From Nostoc sp. CHAB 5824 (lineage in GTDB: Bacteria > Cyanobacteriota > Cyanobacteriia > Cyanobacteriales > Nostocaceae), in assembly GCF_020829665.1 (NCBI RefSeq), contig NZ_JAIVFT010000021.1, forward strand, positions 1-64,000: a DNA stretch of 64,000 bases. Reading direction: 5' to 3'. The translations under genes and the position numbers were made by a program. Below, piece after piece: positions 18,171 through 27,230 of this stretch. The notes beneath the pieces were generated by a model that was not told where the DNA came from, did no database searches, and saw only the letters and a list, made by a program, of their open reading frames with translations. How positions within the stretch are numbered: position 1 is the first letter of the stretch; every line of letters begins with the position of its first letter.

Positions 18171-18656
18171 TATCCTCTCTAACCTACGCCAGTCGCTGCA
18201 CTTGGTGAGTTACCCCCTTTGACGGGTTCCCCTATTTTGTTTTTTCAGAATCATCAAAAAGCGGTAATTGTATTCGTCGTGAGATTCCTGAGCTTTGCTC
18301 AAGGCATGTTTTTTATTTGGGTTTGATGAAGATGCTATAAACTTCAAAAAAACTTTTTATAAACTTATAAGTATTCATATATAGATAATTGTATATTATT
18401 TTTTGTATTGAGCTACCAATTATTTTCTTTATATCCTCCCTTGTTTTAAAAATTTAACTAGGGAAGTATTTTTGTACATAGCGTAGTTAAAACTCTAGAA
18501 AATGAATTAGCCTTTACTTTTCTTCATGTATTGGCACATCTCTCTGTATGATTTTTGAGTCATACAGTTCACCGTTGCAAGTGAGATATAAGACATTGCA
18601 GAACCTAGATTAGTTATCCTCTTTTATAACAATTTACTCTTTGTTGAATAACCAAA
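18171..18656. other. Gene-free stretch before the acyltransferase
   Basis: AT-rich, with no coding potential on either strand that I can support. It presumably carries the promoter of the acyltransferase gene. No clear ribosome site is visible before the ATG at 18657. Confidence 0.4.
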
Positions 18657-19859
18657 ATGCTAGTAGAAAAAACTCAGACACAGCCTATTTATAATATTCC
18701 TTCAATTAGGAATTATCGATGGTCAACTCATCTTGATTTATTAAGAGGTTTAGCTTCTTTATTAGTTTTTCTCGGTCATATGAGAATTTTATTATTTATA
18801 GAATATTCAGAAATTAGTAATCCTAGCTTTTTGATAAAAAGGTTAAATTCATTAACAGTGTTGGGTCATCAGTCTGTAATGATTTTTTTTGTGCTAAGTG
18901 GATTTTTTATTTCAGCTAGTGTAATAAGAAGAATTCAGCAGAAGCAATGGTCTTGGACTAATTACTTAGTAGATCGTTTAACACGCTTATATATAGTATT
19001 AATTCCTGCTTTATTGCTGTCTTCTTTTTGGGATTCTCTGGGTATAAAAATATTTGGTACTGGGCAAGATAGCTTTTATGGAGAAAAGTTTCACAACGGT
19101 CATTTAGCAACTTATAAAATTTTAGAAAATTTCACATTTCAAAATGCTTTGGGAACTATGGCTTTTTTGCAAACAATTTTTGTAGATTTATTTGGTTCAA
19201 ATAAGGCAGTTTGGAGTTTAGCCTATGAATTTTGGTACTATATACTTTTTCCTTCAATCATCCTATCTTTCTGCGTTAAATCTTTAAAAGCGCGTGTTTT
19301 ATACGCTTTTTTGGCTTCCGGTATATTATTAATGGTTGGCTCAGAAATTAGAATTTATTTTCTGGTTTGGCTGATGGGAGCGTTAGTTAGTATAGCTCAT
19401 CCTTCTAAATATCTTAATAAAAAGAATATCCTAAACTCACTCATTGTTTTGTCTATACTAATCCTGTGCATTGCCTTAATGAGTGAACGTTTTATATCTA
19501 GCCCACAGATAGCAGATTTTTTAATAGGAGTTTCTACTGCTGTGATGATATACCTTTTAGTTAATAGTCGTAGTCAAATAAGACAAGAAGGAGCATACGA
19601 AAAATTTTCTAAAGCTTTAGCAGGATGTTCATACACTCTTTATCTTGTCCATATGCCGATATTGAGCTTTATCAGAGCATGTGTAATTGGCGATCGCCCT
19701 TGGGAACCAGATATTTTACACTTAATCTTGGCACTTTTTATAATTATATTTGTATTTTTATACGCGGTTGTCATCGCACATTTTACCGAGGCAAAAACAG
19801 ACAAGTTTAGAAATCTAATCATGTCTTGGATAAAAAATAGACGTTTAAATCAAGCTTAA
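18657..19859 (+). CDS. Membrane acyltransferase 3 family protein (OafA/YrhL-like, 400 aa)
   Basis: About ten hydrophobic helices. The family signature near the N-terminus is HLDLLRGLASLLVFLGHM, with the catalytic-type His, and FFVLSGFFIS follows around residue 80. AVWSLAYEFWYYILFP lies in the middle and YTLYLVHMPIL near the C-terminus. Such proteins acetylate or acylate surface sugars, O-antigens or antibiotics at the inner membrane; the acceptor cannot be inferred. The gene is more AT-rich than its neighbours and stands alone, flanked by a 500-base gene-free region and an inverted repeat, so horizontal acquisition is possible. Confidence 0.88.
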   Translation: MLVEKTQTQPIYNIPSIRNYRWSTHLDLLRGLASLLVFLGHMRILLFIEYSEISNPSFLIKRLNSLTVLGHQSVMIFFVLSGFFISASVIRRIQQKQWSWTNYLVDRLTRLYIVLIPALLLSSFWDSLGIKIFGTGQDSFYGEKFHNGHLATYKILENFTFQNALGTMAFLQTIFVDLFGSNKAVWSLAYEFWYYILFPSIILSFCVKSLKARVLYAFLASGILLMVGSEIRIYFLVWLMGALVSIAHPSKYLNKKNILNSLIVLSILILCIALMSERFISSPQIADFLIGVSTAVMIYLLVNSRSQIRQEGAYEKFSKALAGCSYTLYLVHMPILSFIRACVIGDRPWEPDILHLILALFIIIFVFLYAVVIAHFTEAKTDKFRNLIMSWIKNRRLNQA

Positions 19860-19873
19860 GCTTTTAGAGATTG

Positions 19874-19977
19874 TCTCGTTCCTAGTCTCTGACTGGGAAT
19901 GGATAATGGAGGCTCCGCCTCCCTGACTCGCGGCACCGCAATTGAAGTGCATTTCCAGTCAGAGGCTTTTAACGAGA
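19874..19977. repeat. Dispersed inverted repeat with inner palindrome
   Basis: Imperfect 28-base arms (19874-19901 and 19950-19977, both reading TCTCGTT...TCTGACTGG from outside in) enclose the palindrome GGAGGCTCCGCCTCC (19908-19922). The whole could fold into one long hairpin. It lies directly after the acyltransferase stop codon. Confidence 0.75.
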
Positions 19978-20260
19978 TTTTAAAAGGGTTTTGCCTTAAG
20001 TTGACACCAATGGGCAATGCTATGCCCCTACCAGCGTATTTGAGCCAGCATTTAAAACCACCCGTAATCATTGCAACCGAAACACCAGAGATACAGGATA
20101 ACGGGCAATTTCTGGGATTACTTCGTAGTAGCGTGAATTAATCAGGTCTTGAAGCTGACCACTAATCGCTGTAATGTTTAGAATGTTTATATACCAATAA
20201 CTCTAAAAAAAAGAAATCGTAAAACATCATCCGCAGGAGTAATCAGTAGGAGTCAGAAGA
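19978..20260. other. Intergenic region before the bilin lyase gene
   Basis: A short plus-strand open stretch (to 20141) runs through the inverted repeat and has no recognisable product. I treat the region as non-coding repeat debris followed by the promoter of the lyase gene. Confidence 0.4.
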
Positions 20261-20881
20261 TTGATAGACGCAATGGACTTTTTTCAGCTTAGTGCTGGTA
20301 AGTGGCGATCGCAACGTGCAACTCATCACCTGCCCTTTAAGCGCTCAGAAACAGGAGAATCGGATATACAGGTAGAAACTCTGGATGCCAATCATCCAGA
20401 AATCATTGAACTGTGCCAGTATCATCAGATTGACCCCAGCCTTTCAGTAGGTGGGTCACGGGTGTGTTGGCTAGGCACAATGTCTTGGGATAGAGAAAAT
20501 GAAGAGAACCATCAAGGGAAAACCATATTTGCGATCGTACCTGATGGCGATAACCCCAGAGCTGGCAAATTACTCCGTGAAAGAGGTTATGCCGAAATTG
20601 TGCCTGTAGTCGGTCTTTTTCACATGGATGATGAAGACGGGCTAGTATTGACAACCGAATATGAAACAATGAGTTCCATTGAGAGATTCTGGTTTGCCAG
20701 CCCAAATATGCGACTGCGAACCAGTACGGTGAAACGCTTTGGTGGCTTTAGTACAGCATCATTTTGTAGCGAAACCCGCATTGAAACTTCTGTTGAGGTT
20801 TCCAGTACGGAAGAAGAAACAGAAAAACTTGCTACTGATGTCCTAGAAAAAAGCCAGTTTTATTCAGTTTTGGGCTGGTGA
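20261..20881 (+). CDS. CpcS/CpeS-family phycobiliprotein lyase (206 aa)
   Basis: The lyase attaches a bilin to a cysteine of a phycobiliprotein. Family markers: FFQLSAGKWRSQRATHHLPF at the N-terminus, then DPSLSVGGSRVCWLGTMSWD, VPDxDNPxxGKLLRERGYAE, TEYETMSSIERFWFASPNMRLRTS and KRFGGFSTASFCSE. These fit the lipocalin-like CpcS fold. Closest in pattern to CpcS-III/CpeS proteins, but the exact bilin and subunit are not readable. The TTG at 20261 is preferred because AGGAG lies eight bases before it; an ATG at 20273 (residue 5) is 20 bases from that site. The stop codon abuts the next ATG at 20882, so the two genes are probably translationally coupled. cpcG follows 0.9 kb downstream. Confidence 0.88.
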   Translation: MIDAMDFFQLSAGKWRSQRATHHLPFKRSETGESDIQVETLDANHPEIIELCQYHQIDPSLSVGGSRVCWLGTMSWDRENEENHQGKTIFAIVPDGDNPRAGKLLRERGYAEIVPVVGLFHMDDEDGLVLTTEYETMSSIERFWFASPNMRLRTSTVKRFGGFSTASFCSETRIETSVEVSSTEEETEKLATDVLEKSQFYSVLGW

Positions 20882-21424
20882 ATGATTCTTAAGCAGACAG
20901 ATGCTTTTACTCGTGGCCGAGATTATCTGCATCGGGTACAGGGATTTGCCCTAGAACCGGGTATGGTGGATGTGTTCGATAACCTGCGCGATCGCATCCT
21001 TATTTGCACTTGGATCGGCGATAATATTAACACCGTTAACACTCAGATCAACGCTTATCTAGAGCTTTGTCATGAGTGTTTTCATCCCCAAGAGCGTCGC
21101 CATATCCAAATTTTTGCAGTACCTATAGCTCAATCCTTCGGCATCGACGGGCTATGCAACATTCTCACAAACCCAATCACCATATTGGTAGATGTTGGTC
21201 GAATAGCACCTAGAGACTGGTTTGGTGTAGTCGTCCATGAATATGCCCATGCCCATCTAGGAGACTTTGGTCACAATCAGCAGTTTGCTAGCATCTTATC
21301 TCATCTATGTTTAGGACTGGGATTAGAACCACCTTATTGGGAGGTAGGGATGGAAGCAACTTTGAGTAGCTGGCCTCATTGTAAGTCAACCATAGATCCG
21401 CTGGAATTTTGGATAGGTCACTGA
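20882..21424 (+). CDS. Conserved HExxH-motif protein coupled to the bilin lyase (180 aa)
   Basis: Not a family I can name. The protein has no signal peptide or membrane helix. Residues about 114-128 read WFGVVVHEYAHAHLG, an HExxH zinc-metallopeptidase-like motif, and GHNQQF follows about 8 residues later. A downstream Glu (WEVGMEATL) could be a third ligand. The N-terminus (TRGRDYLHRVQGFALEPGMV) has no match I recognise. The ATG starts immediately after the stop codon of the bilin lyase gene, with no intervening base. This indicates a shared transcript and probably a shared process, such as phycobiliprotein handling or turnover. Peptidase activity is inference from the motif. Confidence 0.65.
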   Translation: MILKQTDAFTRGRDYLHRVQGFALEPGMVDVFDNLRDRILICTWIGDNINTVNTQINAYLELCHECFHPQERRHIQIFAVPIAQSFGIDGLCNILTNPITILVDVGRIAPRDWFGVVVHEYAHAHLGDFGHNQQFASILSHLCLGLGLEPPYWEVGMEATLSSWPHCKSTIDPLEFWIGH

Positions 21425-21785
21425 AGGAGGCAGGAGCAGAAGGGAAATAACCAATTTCGATGTCTCATGCTTCATTAATTTCTTTTGCTAAATGTTAAAA
21501 ATTATTGCTTTAGTTCAAAAAGGTGAAACTGAATCTCCTAATCTGAAATATGTGAATGAAGTTTTTTTAGTGATTTACAGTATTGATTAAGGTGGAAGCG
21601 CCACTTATTTTATTAATTAGCTATGGGTTGAATCCAGCAGGCTAATTGTTTCTCCTACGAATACTTAAAATTACCCTTAGTTAAGTTTCGTGAAATTTTA
21701 TCAGAATCTGAAGTTCTGATACAACTACTCCCTTAATATGTGATTTAAAGTTGTAAACTTTAATTAAGAACATGGAGGCTTTAGA
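21425..21785. other. Intergenic leader before cpcG
   Basis: 360 bases without a gene, presumably the cpcG promoter and leader. GGAGG at about 21774 is the ribosome site for the GTG start. I see no other feature. Confidence 0.45.
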
Positions 21786-22553
21786 GTGGCAATTCCTCTG
21801 TTAACATATGACCCTTCAAGTCAAAACCAGCGTGTAGCTTCATATGAAGTACCGGGTGATGAACAGCCCAGGATTTTTACTACAGACAATCTGCTTTCTC
21901 CGTCAGATTTAGATCTTCTGATTGAAGCAGCATATCGTCAAATTTTCTTTCATGCCTTTGCTGCTGATCGCGAAACATTTCTAGAGTCTCAACTCCGTAA
22001 TGGACAGATTACAGTGCGGGACTTTATTCGTGGGTTGCTGCTTTCCAATACCTTTAAGAGAAGCTTCTACGACCTCAACAATAATTATCGCTTTGTTGAG
22101 CAAGTAATCCAGCGTGTTCTAGGACGCGACCCATACAATGAGCGGGAAAAAATTGCCTGGTCAATTGTAGTTGCTACCAAGGGTATTAGAGGCTTTGTTG
22201 ATGAAGTGCTCAACACTGAAGAGTACCTGAGCAATTTTGGAAACTCCACAGTGCCTTATCAGCGGCGTCGCATACTGCCATCCCGCGCTGAGGGTGAGTT
22301 GCCATTCAACATCAAATCTCCGCGATATGAAGATTACCACCGTGCCAAACTGGGTTTCCCCCAAATCATTTGGCAGGTCGAAGTACGCAGATTCCTCCCA
22401 CAAGAACGAAAGCCCAAAGCTGGCGATCCGGCTCTATTCTTGTCTATGGCACAAAGTGTCAATGCAACTGGCAATACCCCACAAAGGATTTCGTCATTCA
22501 ACATTGATATTGAAAAGTCTGTACCTTATCGGCAACTGGCTGGAATTAAATAA
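21786..22553 (+). CDS. cpcG: Phycobilisome rod-core linker polypeptide CpcG
   Basis: Connects phycocyanin rods to the allophycocyanin core. The protein starts MAIPLLTYDPSSQNQRVASYEVPGDEQP-like and has the Pfam00427-type linker domain (about residues 15-155, with LIEAAYRQIFFHAFAADRE, LRNGQITVRDFIRGLL and NYRFVEQVIQRVLGRDPY). GELPFNIKSPRYEDYHRAKLGFPQ follows, also typical of CpcG. The C-terminus is polar, without the hydrophobic tail of the photosystem I-associated CpcL type, so it should be a core-attached rod linker. GTG start at 21786 with GGAGG eight bases upstream. It is a stand-alone copy away from a cpc operon, close to a bilin lyase gene. Confidence 0.93.
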   Translation: MAIPLLTYDPSSQNQRVASYEVPGDEQPRIFTTDNLLSPSDLDLLIEAAYRQIFFHAFAADRETFLESQLRNGQITVRDFIRGLLLSNTFKRSFYDLNNNYRFVEQVIQRVLGRDPYNEREKIAWSIVVATKGIRGFVDEVLNTEEYLSNFGNSTVPYQRRRILPSRAEGELPFNIKSPRYEDYHRAKLGFPQIIWQVEVRRFLPQERKPKAGDPALFLSMAQSVNATGNTPQRISSFNIDIEKSVPYRQLAGIK

Positions 22554-22599
22554 CGATTTTTGGTCGGCGGTTGGCTAGTACATCCATTTGATCATTTTA

Positions 22600-22685
22600 T
22601 AGCGTGCATAAGTCTTGGGTTATGTAGGAGTTTCATTTAGGTATAACTAGTGAAACAGACTCTATCCCATGTCTGATGCACGCTA
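22600..22685. repeat. 86-bp foldback sequence between cpcG and rluD
   Basis: Perfect 10-base ends TAGCGTGCAT/ATGCACGCTA (22600-22609, 22676-22685) enclose a further GTTTCA/TGAAAC pair and short GGG/CCC matches. It lies between convergent genes and could act as a bidirectional terminator or be a small palindromic element. There is no T-run directly after it. Confidence 0.6.
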
Positions 22686-22695
22686 GTTGTTATCT

Positions 22696-23712
22696 TTACG
22701 GTGCAATCCGTCTTTTTAACATCTCCACAAGTTTTGTAAAGTGGCTGGGAGGGTTTGCTGTCACTTCAATTAACTCTCCAGATACGGGATGCTGCAATTT
22801 TAGTCGCCAAGCGTGCAGTGCTTGACCAGGCAAATTTACCCCGACTGAATGACCTGAACTATAAACTGGGTCGCCGACAATGGGATGACCCATTTTGGCG
22901 CTGTGGACGCGAATTTGATGAGTACGTCCAGTTTCTAGTTGGAAGTGGATTAAGGTGAAGTTACCGAGGCGTTCTAGTACTTGCCAATGAGTGACGGCGG
23001 TTCGTCCGCCTTGTTCAACAGGCATAATAGCCATTTTCTTGCGGTCTTGGGGATGGCGACCAATGGGTAAGTCAATCGTGCCACTTTCAACTTTTGGCGC
23101 ACCATAAACCACACCCAAGTATTCTCGCCGTGCGGTTTTAGCTTTGAGTTGTGCTTGTAGGTGATGATGGGCAACTTCTGTTTTAGCGATCGCGATCGCA
23201 CCTGTTGTATCCTTATCCAATCGATGGACAATTCCCGGACGTTGGACTCCGCCAATTCCTGGTAAATTGGGACAGTGTGCCAATAGAGCGTTTACCAAAG
23301 TGCCATCTGGATGACCCGGTGCGGGATGGACAACTAAACCTGCGGGTTTGTTAAGAATGAGTAGCTGGTCGTCTTCGTACAGGATGTCTAAGGGGATATC
23401 TTCTGCAAGGAGTTCTAAAGGTTGCGCTTCTGGTATTTCGAGAGTGATGCGATCGCCTAGCTTGACATTGATCTTTTTAGATATGCAAACTTTATCGTTA
23501 AGTTGGACGTTACCCTGTTCAATTAACTGTTGGATGCGGGAACGGGATAAGTCTGGTAATTCTTGGGAAAGGTAACGGTCAAGGCGATCGTTGCCTTTAG
23601 TGTTGACGCAGTGTATCGTATCCCTGTAGGGAAGTAAACTAAATGCTACATCCTCCACTGGAGTTGGCAAGCGTTCGCTATTGTCTTGGATTTGTAAATT
23701 AAATTCGGTCAC
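22696..23712 (-). CDS. rluD: RluD-family 23S rRNA pseudouridine synthase (338 aa)
   Basis: An S4 RNA-binding domain (about 43-100, DRYLSQELPDLSRSRIQQLIEQGNV) precedes the RluA-type catalytic domain. Key motifs are LLILNKPAGLVVHPAPGH, RPGIVHRLDKDTTG with the catalytic Asp, and ETGRTHQIRVHSAKMGHPIVGD. It converts uridines of 23S rRNA to pseudouridine; RluD-type is the best fit because of the S4 domain and the length. Start is GTG at 23712, overlapping by four bases (GTGA) the stop of a short upstream open fragment at 23709-23840. Confidence 0.9.
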   Translation of the reverse strand: MTEFNLQIQDNSERLPTPVEDVAFSLLPYRDTIHCVNTKGNDRLDRYLSQELPDLSRSRIQQLIEQGNVQLNDKVCISKKINVKLGDRITLEIPEAQPLELLAEDIPLDILYEDDQLLILNKPAGLVVHPAPGHPDGTLVNALLAHCPNLPGIGGVQRPGIVHRLDKDTTGAIAIAKTEVAHHHLQAQLKAKTARREYLGVVYGAPKVESGTIDLPIGRHPQDRKKMAIMPVEQGGRTAVTHWQVLERLGNFTLIHFQLETGRTHQIRVHSAKMGHPIVGDPVYSSGHSVGVNLPGQALHAWRLKLQHPVSGELIEVTANPPSHFTKLVEMLKRRIAP

Positions 23713-23840
23713 AATTGCTCTGGATTATTAATTCCCCATTCTTTAAGTAAAGCGCGGAATGCTTTGAAAGGGCGGTTAGAAATCGCGTCTACCCAGGTAA
23801 AACTTTGATTTGACCTTAGTCCACAGAGGCAAACGAGAGT
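23709..23840 (-). pseudogene. Possible gene remnant overlapping the rluD start
   Basis: An open fragment of 43 codons without a start codon ends NRPFKAFRALLKEWGINNPEQL-like and stops at the TGA that overlaps the rluD GTG. The codon choice and GTGA overlap look like the 3' end of a once translated, coupled gene. An in-frame TAA cuts it at 23841. I do not recognise the protein. Confidence 0.35.
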
Positions 23841-23865
23841 TTATGTATCCGCAAATTCTATTGCC

Positions 23866-24516
23866 TTAGCTGTCTTGTATTTGTTCTCTTACCGATTGTC
23901 GAAACGCTCTAAGTGCTGAACTCATTCCTGTGGTTCGCGCCATTTCTACAAATCGGGGAATGAGTTCTGTGATAGAAAAAGTGGGAAATGTGGGACTGAT
24001 GAGAGACTTCACATATTGCCCACCTTGCAGCAAGCTAATTTCTAGGTTTTTGTTTTCATACCGCCAAATTTCAGGTACTTTCAACGCCTCGTAGGCACTA
24101 ATTTGGGTTTTAGAGGTGACATCAATTTCAATCGCCAGATCGGGAGGAGGGTCAACACTTAGGTCGATCCTATCTTTCCCAATCATTAGCTTATAGTTTT
24201 GAATATAAAAACAATCATCGGGTTCAATACCTGCACTTATATCTTTTCGCTTAAAGGTAGTTGAACCTAAAGACTCCCAATTGAGATCGAGTTCATCTAG
24301 CAAGGCTTTAACTAAATCTCCGATGATTACCTTAGATCGCTCATGTTCTGGTAATGGAGCCATAATTTCTAACGTTCCTTGGCTGTATGCTACTCGAATC
24401 CCGCGATGCTCTCCTAACTCGTTGATAATTGCTTCAAATACTTGCCAACTCACATCTTCCAGTATTATTCTCTGTCCTGGTGGAACTCGAATTTGTTTGA
24501 GTTGAAGAGTAACCAT
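23866..24516 (-). CDS. Uma2 family (DUF820) putative nuclease (216 aa)
   Basis: Second Uma2 protein of the window, from a different branch than 14604-15170. It has VAYSQGTLEIMAPLPEHE, GIEPDDCFYI (first acidic pair) and PPPDLAIEIDVTSKT (PD-(D/E)XK-type active site), then YEALKVPEIWRYE. The C-terminal extension ITELIPRFVEMARTTG is also frequent in this subgroup. Function unknown. ATG at 24516. Confidence 0.85.
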   Translation of the reverse strand: MVTLQLKQIRVPPGQRIILEDVSWQVFEAIINELGEHRGIRVAYSQGTLEIMAPLPEHERSKVIIGDLVKALLDELDLNWESLGSTTFKRKDISAGIEPDDCFYIQNYKLMIGKDRIDLSVDPPPDLAIEIDVTSKTQISAYEALKVPEIWRYENKNLEISLLQGGQYVKSLISPTFPTFSITELIPRFVEMARTTGMSSALRAFRQSVREQIQDS

Positions 24517-24938
24517 AGAATGTTAGTTGTTAGATAATTTCATTTTTACTCAAATTTGACATCCGCGAAAAGGGAATTTTCTCAAATTCGATGTAGCAAA
24601 TGCACTAGCCAAAAAGCGATCGCATTAATTGCCTCAAAATTTGCCACCACACCATCCCGATACTCATCTCTTACCTTTAAATCTAACAATAACGCTATTT
24701 AATCAACATAATTACTTACATCAACCCTTGACTTCCCATCTGTCTTCTTTTACGTCTTTTGCGGTAGCCTGCGGCTTGCCGCTACGCATCTAGGTTATTC
24801 TAAATTTATAACTTCTTGTGGCAACTAAAATAAAGCATCTTACCTAGCTTCAAAATCAATCACCTGATACACAACATCAATTTAATTATCCATAAACGTG
24901 AGGAAATAATTTGCCTATTTCAGCAGTTTTATAGCGAT
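24517..24938. other. Gene-free stretch
   Basis: No gene found. It contains one HIP1 site near 24617 and a small Nostoc-type palindromic fragment (GCGGC-TT-GCCGC at 24771-24782). Confidence 0.4.
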
Positions 24939-25310
24939 TTAAATAAGTTCATCGGGATGAAATTCAAAACATACATTATTTGGTTCATGACTATTAGGAT
25001 ATATAAATATTTTAATTTCTAATTTGCCTTTCTGCCAACCTTTACCATCAATTTTAAGAATCTGGCAATCTTTGACAGCATTTAGTTTAATTTCACTAAA
25101 GGGTATGGACTCGTCTCCAGCAGAGATACTGCCAAACAAACTACCAACTGAATCATTGTTAATTCGAGTTTTATATGTAAAAATTTCCTGCCGCCATTTT
25201 TTTATAAATTGTCGTATAACTAATTCTCTTAATTTACTTACTTTATAAATATCTTTTTCCAATAAAATGACATCATCTCCACAGTCTAGAAGAATGAATT
25301 TATTTGTCAT
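24939..25310 (-). CDS. KGK-domain protein (123 aa)
   Basis: The C-terminal half carries GKGWQKGKLEIKIFIYP, the signature that names the KGK family, and the N-terminus FILLDCGDDVILLEKDIYKVSKLRELV also fits. KGK proteins are small cyanobacterial proteins of unknown function. There is no signal peptide or membrane helix. It stands alone between AT-rich spacers. Confidence 0.75.
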   Translation of the reverse strand: MTNKFILLDCGDDVILLEKDIYKVSKLRELVIRQFIKKWRQEIFTYKTRINNDSVGSLFGSISAGDESIPFSEIKLNAVKDCQILKIDGKGWQKGKLEIKIFIYPNSHEPNNVCFEFHPDELI

Positions 25311-25535
25311 ATCAATATTTATACTGGCAATTCAAAGTTGCCAGCCTATACTTGGCTACTAAATTATATTGTGATTTTGTTAACAGTAATTTAGTATAAA
25401 TACTGAATAATAAACTATAAATAAACAATCTGGGCAGACATCAAGGGATCGCTCTACAACATTATTCTTTAATATCTCACTCCTAGATGCAAAGTTTTTC
25501 TTTGAGCTTTTACCCCTTCGCGCTAGGTAATCATT

Positions 25536-27050
25536 TTATAAATTAGTTGGAATACAAACATCCGGCGCACACAATCCAATAAACTCTAGCGTTGTCACTT
25601 CAAAAGTATTCAAATCCACGCGGCGGATAACATGATTATTGGTATCGGCAATATATAAAAAAGAAGCGATCGCACTCAATCCCGAAGGTTCAAAAAACCG
25701 AGTATTTTTACCTTGGCCATCTTGTAACCCAGTAGTACCATCTCCCAAAACTGTTTGACAATTCCCACTGGGACTCACTAATTTTATTTTGTGATTGTAA
25801 GTATCTGCTACCCACAAAACATTTTGAGCGTATTCCACTCCTAAACAGTGCTGCAAACGAACATCCTCACCTTGTGCGTCTACATCGCCAAAACCAAATA
25901 AACTCCCACTACCGCACACAGTTCGCACTTGGCACGGTTCTACAATTCCCACACCACGAATTGAACTAACTTCACTGTCAGCAATAAATAATTCTTTTTC
26001 ATCGGTGCTAATACCGCTCGGTTGAGCAAAAGCAGATTCGGTAAGTGAACCATCGATACACGCTTCTGCACCAATACCAGCATAAGTTTTGATGATACTA
26101 GTTTCTAAATCCATTTGCCAAATTTGATGGGGCCCAGCCATTGCAATAAACAAGGTATTTCCCACTTTCACTAAATCCCAAGGAGAATTTAGCGCAGTTT
26201 CTAAACCAGCACCGCCATGAGGATGTATATTGCGGCTTTGTTCACCAGTTCCTGCGAGAGTTTCGACTATTTGGCGCTTCAAGTCAACTCGCCGCAAAGC
26301 ATGATTTTCTGTATCAGCAACATAAAGAATTTGATTCTCTGCATCAAATGCCATTCCCTGTGGTGCAAAAAATTGCGCTTTGCTAAAAGCACCATCGGTT
26401 AAGCCAGATTTTCCAGTACCAATCAAATGCAGAATTTCGCCGTCGAAGCTACTCATTACCAGGCGATGATGTCCAGAGTCAGCAATGAATAAACCCGTTG
26501 GAGTAGCTAAAACTTTACCAGGAAAAGCTAGGGGTGTGATTAATGGTTGGCGCTGTTTTTCTAAAGTTAAGCTAATTTCTTGGAAATTAATTGTGCCTTT
26601 GTCTTGGTGTTGCTGAATTAACTTTTGAATCAACTCGTCTAAAGTATCACGGTTTCCTTCACCAGAAATCTGGCCAATCACATAACCTTCTGGATCAATA
26701 ATTATTAACGTAGGCCAAGCACGGACAGCATACTCTTCCCAAACTCGAAAATTGCTGTCAACTAAAACTGGGTGTTCAATGTCATAGCGCAGGATAGCTT
26801 GGCGGATGTTTTCTGTTTCTTTTTCGTTGTCAAATTTGGCAGAATGGACGCCGATAACAGTAAGGCTATCTTTATATTTTTGTTCTAAATATTTTAGGTT
26901 TGGCAGAATATGCAGACAATTTATACAGCAGTATGTCCAAAAGTCTAAAATTACGACTCGACCCTTAAATTGTTTAAGAGACAAGGGTTTATCGGTATTG
27001 AGCCAAGAGTAATTTGGTGGTAATTCTGGCGCTCTGACACGGGGAATCAT
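25536..27050 (-). CDS. Thioredoxin-like/NHL-repeat protein (NHLRC2-like, 504 aa)
   Basis: Residues about 1-150 are a thioredoxin/TlpA-like fold with LKGRVVILDFWTYCCINCLHILPNL-type sequence. The redox motif is C-C-I-N-C rather than the classical C-x-x-C alone, as in NHLRC2-type proteins. Residues about 170-495 form a six-bladed NHL beta-propeller with repeated GLFIADSGHHRL, ILYVADTENHALRRVD, LWVADTYNHKIKL and LYIADTNNHVIRRVD blades. There is no signal peptide, so it is cytoplasmic. A role in thiol redox chemistry is likely; the partner is unknown. The gene is isolated. Confidence 0.87.
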   Translation of the reverse strand: MIPRVRAPELPPNYSWLNTDKPLSLKQFKGRVVILDFWTYCCINCLHILPNLKYLEQKYKDSLTVIGVHSAKFDNEKETENIRQAILRYDIEHPVLVDSNFRVWEEYAVRAWPTLIIIDPEGYVIGQISGEGNRDTLDELIQKLIQQHQDKGTINFQEISLTLEKQRQPLITPLAFPGKVLATPTGLFIADSGHHRLVMSSFDGEILHLIGTGKSGLTDGAFSKAQFFAPQGMAFDAENQILYVADTENHALRRVDLKRQIVETLAGTGEQSRNIHPHGGAGLETALNSPWDLVKVGNTLFIAMAGPHQIWQMDLETSIIKTYAGIGAEACIDGSLTESAFAQPSGISTDEKELFIADSEVSSIRGVGIVEPCQVRTVCGSGSLFGFGDVDAQGEDVRLQHCLGVEYAQNVLWVADTYNHKIKLVSPSGNCQTVLGDGTTGLQDGQGKNTRFFEPSGLSAIASFLYIADTNNHVIRRVDLNTFEVTTLEFIGLCAPDVCIPTNL

Positions 27051-27124
27051 AAAATATACTTTGCTTTTAGAGGATGTTTATAGCAATTTTCTGAAAAAGA
27101 CTGATGAAAAATAATGATATTCAA

Positions 27125-27163
27125 TAAGTGCCTAAAATTACAGCCGACCACTTTTCAAACAAC
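27125..27163 (-). repeat. Dispersed approximately 35-bp repeat, copy 2 (inverted)
   Basis: Reverse complement of the sequence at 18131-18170 with about three mismatches (shared TTTTAGGCACTTA, GGCTGT and TTGAAAAGTG blocks). Confidence 0.75.
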
Positions 27164-27230
27164 CTCTTAGTGCATTACTTATGATGTTAGTTTTCTATTA
27201 GTCTGTGAACTCATAGAAAAACTCATAAGA

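Noticed and set aside
19899..20141. 80-residue ORF after the acyltransferase
   Set aside because: It runs through an inverted repeat with no ribosome site and no recognisable product.
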